Assembly (NCBI GenBank): GCA_018715345.1
Contig: DVLT01000014.1
Coordinates: forward strand, 1-40,579
DNA: 40,579 bases
Source: Candidatus Onthocola gallistercoris
GTDB lineage: Bacteria > Bacillota > Clostridia > Lachnospirales > Lachnospiraceae
Direction of reading: 5' to 3'
Of the stretch, positions 1 through 8,408 are shown one piece after another (positions within the stretch are counted from its first letter, which is position 1; each line of letters starts with the position of its first letter). The position numbers and the translations under genes are program-made. A model generated the notes under the pieces. That model ran no database searches. It worked only from the letters and a program-made list of their open reading frames with translations, and had not been told where the DNA came from.

Positions 1-218
1 ACATATCTGGACTCACCTGCAAAATCCATATAAAAATGGGTACGATACTGCATCTGATTCCTGAACTTTTCCGGGATCACCTTGTATTTTGGAAGCACGA
101 CCCTCACGTCAAATTCATCTTTATTAAAGGACTTTGGCAAAGTTCCCGCCACATCTGCCAGTCCGCCGGTCTTTATGAAGGGTACTGCTTCTGACGCCGT
201 AAAAAGTATCCTTTTCAT
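1..218 (-). CDS. glgA: Glycogen synthase, N-terminal part (runs off the window)
   Basis: This is the first 72 codons of an ADP-glucose-dependent starch/glycogen synthase (GT5), which extends alpha-1,4-glucan chains in the cytoplasm. The translated start reads MKRILFTASE and then KTGGLADVAG, the N-terminal ADP-glucose-binding KTGGL motif of the family at about residues 16-20, followed by LPKSF and VRVVLPKY. I chose the ATG at 216-218 because GGGAGG lies at a normal distance upstream. It is read in the same direction as spo0A, 84 bases downstream of the spo0A stop, with its own promoter-like sequence and palindrome in that gap. The C-terminal part lies outside the window, so completeness cannot be judged. 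Confidence 0.93.
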   Translation of the reverse strand, partial: MKRILFTASEAVPFIKTGGLADVAGTLPKSFNKDEFDVRVVLPKYKVIPEKFRNQMQYRTHFYMDFAGESRY

Positions 219-249
219 TGTAATGGTTTCCTCCCTTTTTTCAGCTATA

Positions 250-268
250 ATTGTATATATTATACAAT
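250..268 (-). promoter_or_regulatory. Palindrome over a putative glgA -10 box
   Basis: A perfect 8-bp inverted repeat with a 3-base centre, ATTGTATA-TAT-TATACAAT, covers a minus-strand TATAAT (259-264) about 40 bases upstream of the glgA start. The -35 region at the proper distance is poor (TTTTAA). The palindrome could be a repressor operator for glgA. It could also be a chance AT-rich symmetry or a weak terminator for spo0A, but no T-run follows it. Confidence 0.4.
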
Positions 269-302
269 ATTACAAGGGATTTTAAAAGCGATTTATCTAT
301 TT

Positions 303-1103
303 TTATGACTTTGTTTTGTATTCCAATCGGATCTTGTCCGATATCAAGGCGATAAATTCCGAATTGGTCGGCTTTCCTTTTCCCGTATTGATGGTATAAC
401 CAAACAGTTCATCGATGGTGTCCATCTTGCCCCGGCTCCAGGCCACCTCAATGGCATGCCTTATGGCCCGTTCCACCCGACTGGGGGTGGTCTGGTTCAT
501 CTTGGCTATGGTCGGATACAGTACCTTCGTGATGGAGTTGATCACTTCCCGGTTTTCCACGGACATGATAATGGCATCCCGCAGATACTGATACCCTTTG
601 ATGTGGGCCGGAACACCGATCTCATGGATCATATTGGTGACGTCTGTCTCCAGATTTCTGGTCTTATATTCGGGAATGGCCTCTGCCACCTTACTCTGCC
701 GAAGGGAAACGCTTTTCGCTGTTTTCTGGCCTCTGGCTTGTTTGATCCGACTGACCACCACATCATTGTCAAAGGGCTTCATGATATAATAGCTGGCCCC
801 CATCCCAAAAGCATCTTCTGTGATACTTTCCTGTCCAATAGCCGAAATGACGATAAAAGCCGGTTTTTTCCGGCCATCTTCTGATTCATTCACTTTTTGC
901 ATGACTTCCAGCCCGTCCAACTTGGGCATGATCAGATCCAAAAGCACCACATCCGGTTCCTTCTCCCGGATAATATCCAAGGCCTCCAGTCCATTGCCGC
1001 CATGCCCGATCACTGCGATCTCCGCTTCGTCCTGAAGAATATTATCCAGGAGACTGACCATCCGTTCGTTATCGTCCACTATCGCAACACTGATTTTGCT
1101 CAC
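303..1103 (-). CDS. spo0A: Sporulation master response regulator Spo0A
   Basis: Spo0A is the phosphorelay-controlled transcription factor that commits the cell to sporulation. The 266-residue protein has a receiver domain at about residues 3-125, with acidic pair D10-D11, phosphoacceptor D56 in [11 protein letters not shown] and conserved K109. A linker leads to the Spo0A effector domain at about 150-266, recognisable by [12 protein letters not shown] and by the [17 protein letters not shown] recognition-helix region. Full length matches the family. The start is GTG at 1101-1103 with GGGGAGGA upstream. It follows spoIVB by 145 bases, the classical order. A sigma-A-type promoter and a row of Spo0A-box-like sites occupy that gap, which suggests autoregulation. 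Confidence 0.98.
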   Translation of the reverse strand: MSKISVAIVDDNERMVSLLDNILQDEAEIAVIGHGGNGLEALDIIREKEPDVVLLDLIMPKLDGLEVMQKVNESEDGRKKPAFIVISAIGQESITEDAFGMGASYYIMKPFDNDVVVSRIKQARGQKTAKSVSLRQSKVAEAIPEYKTRNLETDVTNMIHEIGVPAHIKGYQYLRDAIIMSVENREVINSITKVLYPTIAKMNQTTPSRVERAIRHAIEVAWSRGKMDTIDELFGYTINTGKGKPTNSEFIALISDKIRLEYKTKS

Positions 1104-1147
1104 TGTTATTCCTCCCCATCAAAACTTTATTTCTTCTGACTAAAAGT

Positions 1148-1177
1148 ATTATATTATTTGATGAAGGGACGGCGCAA
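1148..1177 (-). promoter_or_regulatory. Putative sigma-A promoter of spo0A
   Basis: On the minus strand TTGCGC (1172-1177) and a perfect TATAAT (1148-1153) are 18 bases apart. This predicts a start of transcription near 1141 and a leader of about 38 bases with the ribosome binding site GGGGAGGA. No convincing sigma-H promoter was found by eye. Confidence 0.55.
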
Positions 1178-1195
1178 GAAGAACCAATCGCATAT

Positions 1196-1242
1196 ATCGA
1201 CGGTATATCCCATCTCTCGTCATACTTCTAAAGTATTCGACT
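1196..1242 (-). promoter_or_regulatory. Three Spo0A-box-like sites upstream of spo0A
   Basis: On the minus strand AGTCGAA (1236-1242), TGACGAG (1216-1222) and CGTCGAT (1196-1202) resemble the Spo0A box TGNCGAA with one, one and two mismatches. All three are in the same orientation and exactly 20 bp apart, two helical turns, just upstream of the spo0A -35 box. A short inverted repeat ATACTT-CTA-AAGTAT (about 1222-1236) lies between the first two. The likely role is Spo0A autoregulation; this is inferred from sequence only. Confidence 0.4.
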
Positions 1243-1247
1243 TTTTT

Positions 1248-2522
1248 TTACATATTTCCGGCCATATTCTCGATAAAAATGCCGTAACCTTTGGACGGGT
1301 CGTTTAAAAAAACGTGGGTGACCACACCGATGATCTTCCCTTCCTGCATGATGGGGCTGCCGCTCATACCCTGGATAATACCATTGGTCTTGGAGAGCAA
1401 TTCCTGATCTGTGATCCGTATGACCATATCTCTGTTCTTTTCCCGGCTATTCAGATCCACACTTTCAATCTCGATCGTATAGTCTTTGACTTCCCCATCC
1501 ACGCAGCATCGGATGCAGGCTTCTCCGGTTTTCACATCCTGCTTATAGCCCACAGGCAATGCCTTTGATTCGTCATAAGCCAGTGATTTATCGGATATGA
1601 CGCCAAAAATGCCTTCACTGGTGTTTTCTTCCACACTACCAAGCACGGTACCGGTCCTGTAATTGATGTTTCCCACCATCTCCCCCGGTGTCCCGCTTTT
1701 TCCTTTTATGATAGAAAGGATATTCGATGTATAAAGCCTGCCGGAACGTATCTTGATGATCTGGCTGGTATCCACATCAGTGATACCATGCCCTAAGGCG
1801 CCGAAATGGCCATTTTCGTCCACATAGCTGACCGTTCCGATCCCTTGGGTATCCTGACGGATCCATATCCCCAGTTTATACTCTTCTTCACCTGTCTGGA
1901 TCGGCTGTATGGCTGTAATTAGGGAGCCCCCATCCCGGCTGATTTCCAGAGAAACTTCCTCTGTCCCATTTTCTTTCAACATTTGGATGAATTGATCTGT
2001 GGACTCCACCGGCTCTCCATTGACCGACAAAATATAGTCGCCGGATCTTAATACGCCCTTTGCCGGTTCGTTTTTGATCCCTTGCATGTCTGTGACCGGA
2101 CCGGTCCCAAGTACCATCACGCCTTGTGTCCGGATATATATACCCACCGGTACGCCAAGGGGCATCAGCTTCTTTTCCTCCACCACTGAAACTTCCACAT
2201 CTTTTATGGGAAGCCCCAGCCATCGGACATTGATCTGATATGTTCCCGGTTCCCACATACGCATGGAAACCGGCCGGCCGATATCGATCGTGATCTCATT
2301 GTCCGGTACTCTTTTGCCGTCCACATTGATAACAGCCGCCTCTTCTCCGGAAAAGACTGAAAAAGGAAAATCCAGATCCAATGACGTTTCCTCTCCTGCC
2401 TGGATTTTCCACGTATCCGGAACGGACTGGCAGATAAACTGATATACATATAGTATAAATACACACAGATAGACTGCAAAGACCACGCAGAGCCATCTTC
2501 TGTATTTCCGTTTGACTTCCAT
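1248..2522 (-). CDS. spoIVB: SpoIVB serine peptidase (sporulation signalling)
   Basis: SpoIVB is the S55-family serine protease secreted from the forespore into the intermembrane space, where it triggers pro-sigma-K processing in the mother cell. The 424-residue protein has an N-terminal membrane anchor (about residues 9-30), a PDZ domain (about 120-205) containing GVLRSGDYILSVNGEP, and the SpoIVB peptidase domain. The catalytic residues align with a constant offset of 9 from Bacillus subtilis: H245 in GALGHG, D372, and S387 in GMSGSP. The ATG start has AGGAAGGATG upstream. It lies between recN and spo0A, the conserved order. A terminator separates it from recN, so it needs its own promoter, consistent with forespore-specific expression. 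Confidence 0.98.
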   Translation of the reverse strand: MEVKRKYRRWLCVVFAVYLCVFILYVYQFICQSVPDTWKIQAGEETSLDLDFPFSVFSGEEAAVINVDGKRVPDNEITIDIGRPVSMRMWEPGTYQINVRWLGLPIKDVEVSVVEEKKLMPLGVPVGIYIRTQGVMVLGTGPVTDMQGIKNEPAKGVLRSGDYILSVNGEPVESTDQFIQMLKENGTEEVSLEISRDGGSLITAIQPIQTGEEEYKLGIWIRQDTQGIGTVSYVDENGHFGALGHGITDVDTSQIIKIRSGRLYTSNILSIIKGKSGTPGEMVGNINYRTGTVLGSVEENTSEGIFGVISDKSLAYDESKALPVGYKQDVKTGEACIRCCVDGEVKDYTIEIESVDLNSREKNRDMVIRITDQELLSKTNGIIQGMSGSPIMQEGKIIGVVTHVFLNDPSKGYGIFIENMAGNM

Positions 2523-2573
2523 GTTCTCATCCTTCCTGTGGAAAGCGGCTTTTTTATCGGGTAAAAATCCTTT

Positions 2574-2602
2574 TTATTTCCCCGCAATAAAAAACCACAT
2601 AC
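2574..2602 (-). promoter_or_regulatory. Weak candidate sigma-F/G promoter of spoIVB
   Basis: On the minus strand GTATG (2598-2602) and GGGGAAATAA (2574-2583) are 14 bases apart and resemble the forespore sigma-F consensus GYWTA / GGNNANANTR, with one mismatch in each box. The -35-like part lies in the 3' arm of the recN terminator. The match was made by eye and is short, so it could be chance. Family knowledge says spoIVB is forespore-expressed. Confidence 0.27.
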
Positions 2603-2628
2603 TATAATGTGTCTTTTATAGTATGTGG
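2588..2628 (-). terminator. Rho-independent terminator after recN
   Basis: A perfect 13-bp stem, CCACATACTATAA (2595-2607) against TTATAGTATGTGG (2616-2628), has an 8-base loop and is followed on the minus strand by TTTTTTATT. It begins 9 bases after the recN stop and should end the long asp23-recN operon before spoIVB. Confidence 0.9.
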
Positions 2629-2636
2629 ATATAAAA

Positions 2637-4328
2637 TTATTTCAAACAGGTTTTTCTAAACTGTTCTGCCATTTTTTTCATTTCAGCAGCGCTTTCCCGC
2701 ACTGACCGGGTGATCTCCACGCCTCCGGTGAGACGGCCGATCTCCTCGACCTTTTCTTCATCGGACAGTTCATGGACAGTGGTGATCGTCCGTTCGCCTT
2801 CTGTATGTTTTTCGATGAGATAATGATTATCTGCCATGGCGGCAATCTGGGGCAGGTGGGTGATGCAAAGGACCTGGCGCGCCCGGGAAATCTGAGCCAG
2901 TTTCTCCGCCACCTTCTGGGCTGTCCGACCGCTTATGCCCGCATCGATCTCGTCAAAGATCAGTGTTTCGATCGCATCGCTGTCCGCCAGAACGGTTTTT
3001 AAAGCCAGCATCATACGGGACAGTTCGCCGCCGGAAGCGATCTGATCCAACGGTTTTAGATCCTCCCCCCGATTCGGGGCGATCAAAAACAGCACTTTAT
3101 CCTTACCCAGCCGTGTATAGTGATCCGAATCGGATATATGGATATGAAACCGCACATCATTAAAGTTCAGATCCTTCAGGGCTGCTTCGATCTTGCCTTC
3201 CAGTATCCCGGCTGCACGTTGCCGCAGACTGTGAAGCTGATCCGACTGTTTTTCCACTTTTTCTTCTGCTTTTTTCAGGCTCTCATCCAGCTCTTCCAGA
3301 TAGGTTTCATAATGTTCCAGCTTATCCAGCTCTTCCCGCCGCTTTTGGACATATTCTTTAATGGCCGGGATCGTGGGACCATATTTGGATTTCAAACGAT
3401 TGATCTGATCCAGCCTTTCTTCTGTGGCCTTGAAATCATCTTCACTGAAGGACAAACCGGAGATATAGGCTGACAACTCCCGGTTAAAATCATTGAGCAG
3501 GTTTTCAACGTCCTCCAACTGGCTTTTCAACGGGCTGATGGCCTCGTCATATTCTTCCACACCAGCCATGATCCGCAGAGCCCGTCCCAGCTGTTCGCCG
3601 GCTGTATCCCCCGAGTCATATCCGGTCATCTGATGGATCTGAGTCATACTTTCCAGTATCTGACGGCCATGGAGCATCCTCCGGTAATCCGCTTCCAGCT
3701 GTTCATCTTCCCCGTCCTGCAAGCGGGCCTCTTCGATCTCATCCACCTCATAACGGATATAGGCCATCTCCCTGGCCCGGCTTTCCGAATCTGTCTTGGC
3801 GCTAAGCGCTTCTTCTTTCAGACGGCGATATTCGCCATAAGCCTGTCCCATCTGTTCAAACAGTTCCTCATGTCCTTTTTGCAGGAAACGATCCAGCATC
3901 AGTATATGACGGCTTTCGTCCAAAAGAGACTGATTCTCATGCTGGCCGTGAAGATCCATCAAAAGACTGCCGATCTCCCGCAGAGCTGCCGCCGAAACCA
4001 ATTCTCCGTTGATCCGGCAGACACTCCGGTTTCTTGTCAGCCGTCGGGATATGGCTATCTGATCTCCATCCAGCGGGATATCCATGGATGCCAGCCGTTC
4101 CAATATCTCTTGGTTGTCCGTTGTGAAAAAAAGTTCCGCCACCGCTTCCTGGGCTCCTTTACGGATCATATCTTTTGACATCCTCCCGCCCAGGGCCATA
4201 TGGACCGAGCCGATCAGCACCGACTTTCCTGCGCCGGTCTCACCGGTCAGGATATTCAGATGATCCTTAAAACTCACATCCACTTCATCGATCAGCGCCA
4301 GATTTTTCACGTGAATATTTAAAAGCAT
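2637..4328 (-). CDS. recN: DNA repair ATPase RecN
   Basis: RecN is an SMC-like ATPase that acts early in recombinational repair of double-strand breaks. The 563-residue protein begins with NIHVKNLALIDEV and has a Walker A motif GETGAGKS at residues 29-36. Long coiled-coil arms rich in E, K, L and Q run from about 160 to 370. The ABC signature SGGELSR lies near 430 and the Walker B segment LIFDEIDAGISG near 455. Length and domain order are normal. It follows argR by 21 bases and is the last gene of the operon, ended by the strong hairpin at 2588-2628. Confidence 0.98.
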   Translation of the reverse strand: MLLNIHVKNLALIDEVDVSFKDHLNILTGETGAGKSVLIGSVHMALGGRMSKDMIRKGAQEAVAELFFTTDNQEILERLASMDIPLDGDQIAISRRLTRNRSVCRINGELVSAAALREIGSLLMDLHGQHENQSLLDESRHILMLDRFLQKGHEELFEQMGQAYGEYRRLKEEALSAKTDSESRAREMAYIRYEVDEIEEARLQDGEDEQLEADYRRMLHGRQILESMTQIHQMTGYDSGDTAGEQLGRALRIMAGVEEYDEAISPLKSQLEDVENLLNDFNRELSAYISGLSFSEDDFKATEERLDQINRLKSKYGPTIPAIKEYVQKRREELDKLEHYETYLEELDESLKKAEEKVEKQSDQLHSLRQRAAGILEGKIEAALKDLNFNDVRFHIHISDSDHYTRLGKDKVLFLIAPNRGEDLKPLDQIASGGELSRMMLALKTVLADSDAIETLIFDEIDAGISGRTAQKVAEKLAQISRARQVLCITHLPQIAAMADNHYLIEKHTEGERTITTVHELSDEEKVEEIGRLTGGVEITRSVRESAAEMKKMAEQFRKTCLK

Positions 4329-4349
4329 GTCATCACTCCATATCCCGAC

Positions 4350-4799
4350 TTATAAAAGTATATGATCAAATTTTTCCATGACCATATAGGCATCCTCCGG
4401 GCTCCTTAAGGCACACATGATCGTATCATCGCCGGCAATGCATCCCACGACTCCGGGAAGCTCCATATGGTCGATGGCTGCCGCCACGGCCATGGCCATG
4501 CCGGTCACCGTCTTTATGACGATCAGATGGGTAGCCAGTTCTTTGGAAACAAACCCTTCCTTTAATACTCGGGAATATTTGTCGCTCATCTCCGAATTGG
4601 GTTTGGCAAACGCCACATATTTCTGCCGGCCATTGCCGCCGGCCACTTTTGAAAGCTTTAACTCCCGTATATCTCTTGAAATGGTCGCCTGGGTCACGGC
4701 AAAACCATTTTCGTTGAGCCGCTCAGCCAGTTCCTCCTGGGTCTCCACTTCATATTTATTGATGATTTCCAGTATTTTCGCATGTCTTTTTGATTTCAC
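4350..4799 (-). CDS. argR: Arginine repressor ArgR/AhrC
   Basis: ArgR is the arginine-responsive hexameric repressor and activator of arginine metabolism genes. The N-terminal winged helix (about residues 1-65) contains QATISRDIRELKL, and the C-terminal oligomerisation and arginine-binding domain contains GCIAGDDTIM. I chose the GTG start at 4797-4799 (149 residues), because AAAGGAG lies 9-10 bases upstream and the N-terminus VKSKRHAKIL then aligns with AhrC. A longer in-frame ATG at 4832 would place that ribosome binding site inside the gene and overlap nadK. The order nadK-argR-recN is common in Clostridia. Confidence 0.96.
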   Translation of the reverse strand: MKSKRHAKILEIINKYEVETQEELAERLNENGFAVTQATISRDIRELKLSKVAGGNGRQKYVAFAKPNSEMSDKYSRVLKEGFVSKELATHLIVIKTVTGMAMAVAAAIDHMELPGVVGCIAGDDTIMCALRSPEDAYMVMEKFDHILL

Positions 4800-4821
4800 C
4801 CGCCACAGTCTCCTTTCATGC

Positions 4822-5688
4822 CTACTGTACATTTTTCAGTTTATTTCTCAATACATCACAAAAATCATTTTGACGTATACTGATCATCGGAACGTATATG
4901 GGGGAACGCTCCACCCGCACCTGATCACCTGTCTCCAGATTCCACACCGTCTGCCCGTCATAAGTGACCAATGCCTCTTCCTTTTGTGTCTTGCGCCGCT
5001 TACCCACTTCCACGACAACCTGGGCGTCTGCCGGCACGACCACACTCCGTGCAGACAGGGAATGGGGGCAGATGGGCGTGATGATCATCATCTCTGTCTG
5101 AGGAAAGACCACCGGTCCACCCGCAGACAGATTATATCCGGTGGATCCGGTGGGCGTGGCCACGATCACACCGTCTGCCGCATATATATCCAGCAGATGT
5201 CCGTCCACATAAATTTTTAATTCCACAAGCCGGGAATAGCCGGAACGGGTAACGATCACATCATTGAAAGCCATGCTTTCCTGAAGGGATCGTTCGCCTC
5301 TGAATACCTGTCCCTTCAGCATCATCCGCTTCTGGACCGTAAATCTGTCCTGCAAAAGGGCGTCCAGACCGGACATCAGTTCATCCCGGTCAATGGCTGC
5401 CAAAAATCCGGTGGTCCCCAGATTGATACCTGCCAGAGGGATATCCATCCCCACAAAATCCCGGACTGTCTGGAGCAATGTCCCATCGCCGCCAAGTACC
5501 AATACACAGTCCACATCATTTCTCAGACTGCTCGTATCCGTATAGCCGGTAACAAGGGCATCGTTTCCTTGCAAAGGCTTTGCCAGACGACATCGGGCGC
5601 CTCTATCTTCCAGATATTTCTGGATAAAGCCGGTCACCTGCAATCCTTTATCCTTATCTCGGTTTGTCACGATCAAAAATTTATCCAT
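4822..5688 (-). CDS. nadK: NAD kinase
   Basis: NAD kinase phosphorylates NAD to NADP using ATP or polyphosphate. The 288-residue protein has the hallmark GGDGT at residues 66-70, the FNDVIV segment in place of the usual NE motif region, and the glycine-rich C-terminal motif ATPTGSTGYNLSAGGP. The start is ATG at 5686-5688, preceded by AAGGAGG at a spacing of 5. An upstream in-frame ATG at 5712 overlaps tlyA and has no good ribosome binding site. Ten bases separate it from tlyA, so the two are surely cotranscribed. Confidence 0.97.
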   Translation of the reverse strand: MDKFLIVTNRDKDKGLQVTGFIQKYLEDRGARCRLAKPLQGNDALVTGYTDTSSLRNDVDCVLVLGGDGTLLQTVRDFVGMDIPLAGINLGTTGFLAAIDRDELMSGLDALLQDRFTVQKRMMLKGQVFRGERSLQESMAFNDVIVTRSGYSRLVELKIYVDGHLLDIYAADGVIVATPTGSTGYNLSAGGPVVFPQTEMMIITPICPHSLSARSVVVPADAQVVVEVGKRRKTQKEEALVTYDGQTVWNLETGDQVRVERSPIYVPMISIRQNDFCDVLRNKLKNVQ

Positions 5689-5698
5689 AGGGGCCTCC

Positions 5699-6505
5699 TT
5701 AAAGTGAAGCATGGGCCTGATCTGTCACGTCTGCCGGATCCCCCACCGGATCGGGCAACGCTGTATCCTCCGGATACTTTTCGATATAGATCAGATATTC
5801 GATATTGCCTTCCGGACCTTTTATGGGGGAAAAGCTCAGTCCCCGGATGGCAAAATGCTGTTGGGTCACATGATCCATGATCATCCGGATCACTTCAACA
5901 TGTACTGCCTTATCCCGCACAACACCTTTCTTACCCACTTTTTCCCTTCCCGCTTCAAACTGGGGTTTGATCAGACAGACCATCTGGCCGTTCTCTGTCA
6001 GAAGGGTACGGGCTACCGGAAGCACTTTAGTCAGGGAGATGAACGACACATCCACCGACGCAAAAGCAATGGGCTCTCCTATATCTTCCGGCTGAACATA
6101 ACGGATATTGGTCCGTTCCATACAGACCACCCGTGGATCGTTACGCAGCTTCCAGTCCAGCTGTCCGTGTCCCACGTCCACCGCATAGACTTTTCGCGCT
6201 CCATTCTGGAGCATGCAGTCGGTAAAGCCGCCAGTGGAAGAACCGATATCCATACATACCTTGTCCTTCACATCCACGCCAAAGACGTCCATCGCCTTCT
6301 CAAGCTTTAATCCGCCCCGGCTCACATACTTTAATGTCTTTCCCTTTATTTCGATCTGGGCCTTTGTTTCCTCAAATGTGGTTCCCGCCTTGTCCTCCCG
6401 CTCGCCATTGACAAAAACCTGGCCGGCCATGATGATCGCCTTCGCCTTTTCCCGGGAATCGGCCAGACGTCTTTCCACCATCAGTACATCCAGACGTTTC
6501 TTCAC
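5699..6505 (-). CDS. tlyA: TlyA-family rRNA 2'-O-methyltransferase
   Basis: TlyA/YqxC proteins combine an S4 RNA-binding domain (about residues 1-65, starting KKRLDVLMVERRLADSREKA) with an FtsJ/RrmJ-type Rossmann methyltransferase (about 60-245). The SAM-binding segment MDIGSSTGGFTDCMLQ and the downstream SFISL and LIKPQFE motifs are present. In mycobacteria the homologue 2'-O-methylates 16S and 23S rRNA; the target here is inferred. The first ATG overlaps the dxs stop by 4 bases, indicating translational coupling. The family was once named haemolysin, but nothing here suggests a toxin. Confidence 0.95.
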   Translation of the reverse strand: MKKRLDVLMVERRLADSREKAKAIIMAGQVFVNGEREDKAGTTFEETKAQIEIKGKTLKYVSRGGLKLEKAMDVFGVDVKDKVCMDIGSSTGGFTDCMLQNGARKVYAVDVGHGQLDWKLRNDPRVVCMERTNIRYVQPEDIGEPIAFASVDVSFISLTKVLPVARTLLTENGQMVCLIKPQFEAGREKVGKKGVVRDKAVHVEVIRMIMDHVTQQHFAIRGLSFSPIKGPEGNIEYLIYIEKYPEDTALPDPVGDPADVTDQAHASL

Positions 6506-8394
6506 TTTCCATCCTCCAATGTATTCCAGTATTTTCTGACTTTTTCCGAAACGGACGCTTCATCCATACCCAGTTCTTCTCTGAGCAATCCCACCTTGCC
6601 CTGTTCCACAAAAACATCTGGAACTGCAATATGTGAAAGCTTGACATGATGTCCATAGTCATTGCCTGTCATCAGATAATCGCTGACCGCCATGCCATAG
6701 CCGCCAGCAAGCACATTCTCTTCCAGGGTGATCAGCACTTCATGGGTCCTTGAAAGCCAGTCCAGCATCTCCTTATCCAGCGGTTTGACAAAACGGACAT
6801 TGACCACCGTCACATCGATGCCTTCTTTCAAAAGCTGTTGTCTGGCGTTTACCGCGATCTGGACCATACTGCCCACTGCCAGCAGCCCGATATGTTTTCC
6901 TGTATATAAAAGTTCACTTTTCCCCAAAACGATGGGCGCCCGATGCTGTCTTTCCCCTTCCCAGGCTTCACCTCTCGGGTAACGGATGGCCAAAGGCCCG
7001 TCAAATTTCAGAGAAAATTTCATGATATCATAAAGTTCGTACTTATTTTTCGGCGCAAACACTGTCATCCCCGGGATGCCGGACATGAAAGACAGATCAA
7101 AGATCCCCTGATGGGTCTCGCCGTCGGCGCCCACCAATCCGGCCCGATCCACACAGAACGTGACCGGGAGATGTTGGATGCAGACGTCATGGATCATCTG
7201 GTCATAGGCCCTCTGGAAAAATGAGGAATAAATGGCCACATAAGGCTTGACGCCGCCGGCCGCCAGACCGGCCGCAAAGGTGACCGCATGTTCTTCCGCA
7301 ATGCCCACATCGAAAAACCGATCCGGGAAACGTCTGGCAAACCGGGAAAGTCCGGTGCCCGCAGGCATGGCCGCGCTGATGGCCGCCACCCGTTCATCTT
7401 TCACCGCCAGATAGTTCATGGCTTTTGAAAAAGCATCGGTATAGGTCATGGAGACTTTTTCGTGAAGGGGCTGGCCATTGCGTATATCAAAACAGTCCAC
7501 ACCGTGAAAGGCGGACGGATTGTCCTCAGCCGGCACATAACCCTTCCCTTTCTTGGTCAGCACATGGATGATGACCGCCTGATCTTTCCGTCTCGCGGCC
7601 CGGATCGCCCGGACCAGCTGGTTGATGTCGTGACCGTTGACCGGTCCCATATATTCGATCCCCAGATCCTCAAAAAATCCGCCGGGAATAAGCTGCCGTT
7701 TGATCGCATCCTTTGTATCTTTCACCCCTCTGACCACAGAGTCACCGATCCGGGGGATCTTGCGCAGGGCATTTTCCACATCCACCTTGAAATCCACATA
7801 GGATTCATTGGTACGGATCTTCTGAAGATAACTGGAAAGTCCGCCCACATTCCCGGATATGGACATATTGTTGTCATTCAGGATGATGATCATATTGCTC
7901 TTCATCCACGCCGCATTATTAAGCGCCTCGTAAGCCATACCGCCGGTCATGGAACCATCGCCGATCACGGCTACCACCGTATAATCCTCGCCCCTTAAGT
8001 CACGGGCCCGCGCATAACCCAAAGCTGCCGAAATGGATGTGGAGCTGTGACCGGTGTCAAAGGCATCACAGGAACTTTCCCGATGTTTTGGGAAACCGCT
8101 CATGCCGCCAAAGGACCTGAGGCCGGTAAAGCCGTCCTTTCGTCCTGTGAGTATCTTATGGGTATAGGACTGATGGCCCACATCCCAAATCAGCTTATCC
8201 TTTGGAAAATCCAGACATAGGTGGAGCGCCATCGTCAGTTCCACCACTCCCAGATTGGAAGCCAGATGGCCGCCCGTCTCGCTGACTGACTTGATGATAA
8301 ACGCCCGCAGTTCTTTTGCCAGAGCTTCATAATCTTTAGGATCTATTTTTTTGATATCGTTTGGCTGTGTGATCTGATCTAATAAAGCCGTCAT
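6502..8394 (-). CDS. dxs: 1-deoxy-D-xylulose-5-phosphate synthase
   Basis: DXS condenses pyruvate and glyceraldehyde 3-phosphate in the first step of the MEP isoprenoid pathway, using thiamine diphosphate and magnesium. The 630-residue protein shows DVGHQSYTHKILTGR, the ThDP motif from GDGSMTGG to NDNNMSIS, the acid residue region EEHAVTFAAGLAAGG, and the C-terminal transketolase domain. Length is normal for the family. The start is ATG at 8394 with AGGTG upstream. It follows ispA by 14 bases, so prenyl precursor supply and chain elongation are cotranscribed. Confidence 0.98.
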   Translation of the reverse strand: MTALLDQITQPNDIKKIDPKDYEALAKELRAFIIKSVSETGGHLASNLGVVELTMALHLCLDFPKDKLIWDVGHQSYTHKILTGRKDGFTGLRSFGGMSGFPKHRESSCDAFDTGHSSTSISAALGYARARDLRGEDYTVVAVIGDGSMTGGMAYEALNNAAWMKSNMIIILNDNNMSISGNVGGLSSYLQKIRTNESYVDFKVDVENALRKIPRIGDSVVRGVKDTKDAIKRQLIPGGFFEDLGIEYMGPVNGHDINQLVRAIRAARRKDQAVIIHVLTKKGKGYVPAEDNPSAFHGVDCFDIRNGQPLHEKVSMTYTDAFSKAMNYLAVKDERVAAISAAMPAGTGLSRFARRFPDRFFDVGIAEEHAVTFAAGLAAGGVKPYVAIYSSFFQRAYDQMIHDVCIQHLPVTFCVDRAGLVGADGETHQGIFDLSFMSGIPGMTVFAPKNKYELYDIMKFSLKFDGPLAIRYPRGEAWEGERQHRAPIVLGKSELLYTGKHIGLLAVGSMVQIAVNARQQLLKEGIDVTVVNVRFVKPLDKEMLDWLSRTHEVLITLEENVLAGGYGMAVSDYLMTGNDYGHHVKLSHIAVPDVFVEQGKVGLLREELGMDEASVSEKVRKYWNTLEDGK

Positions 8395-8408
8395 AAACGT
8401 ACACCTAC

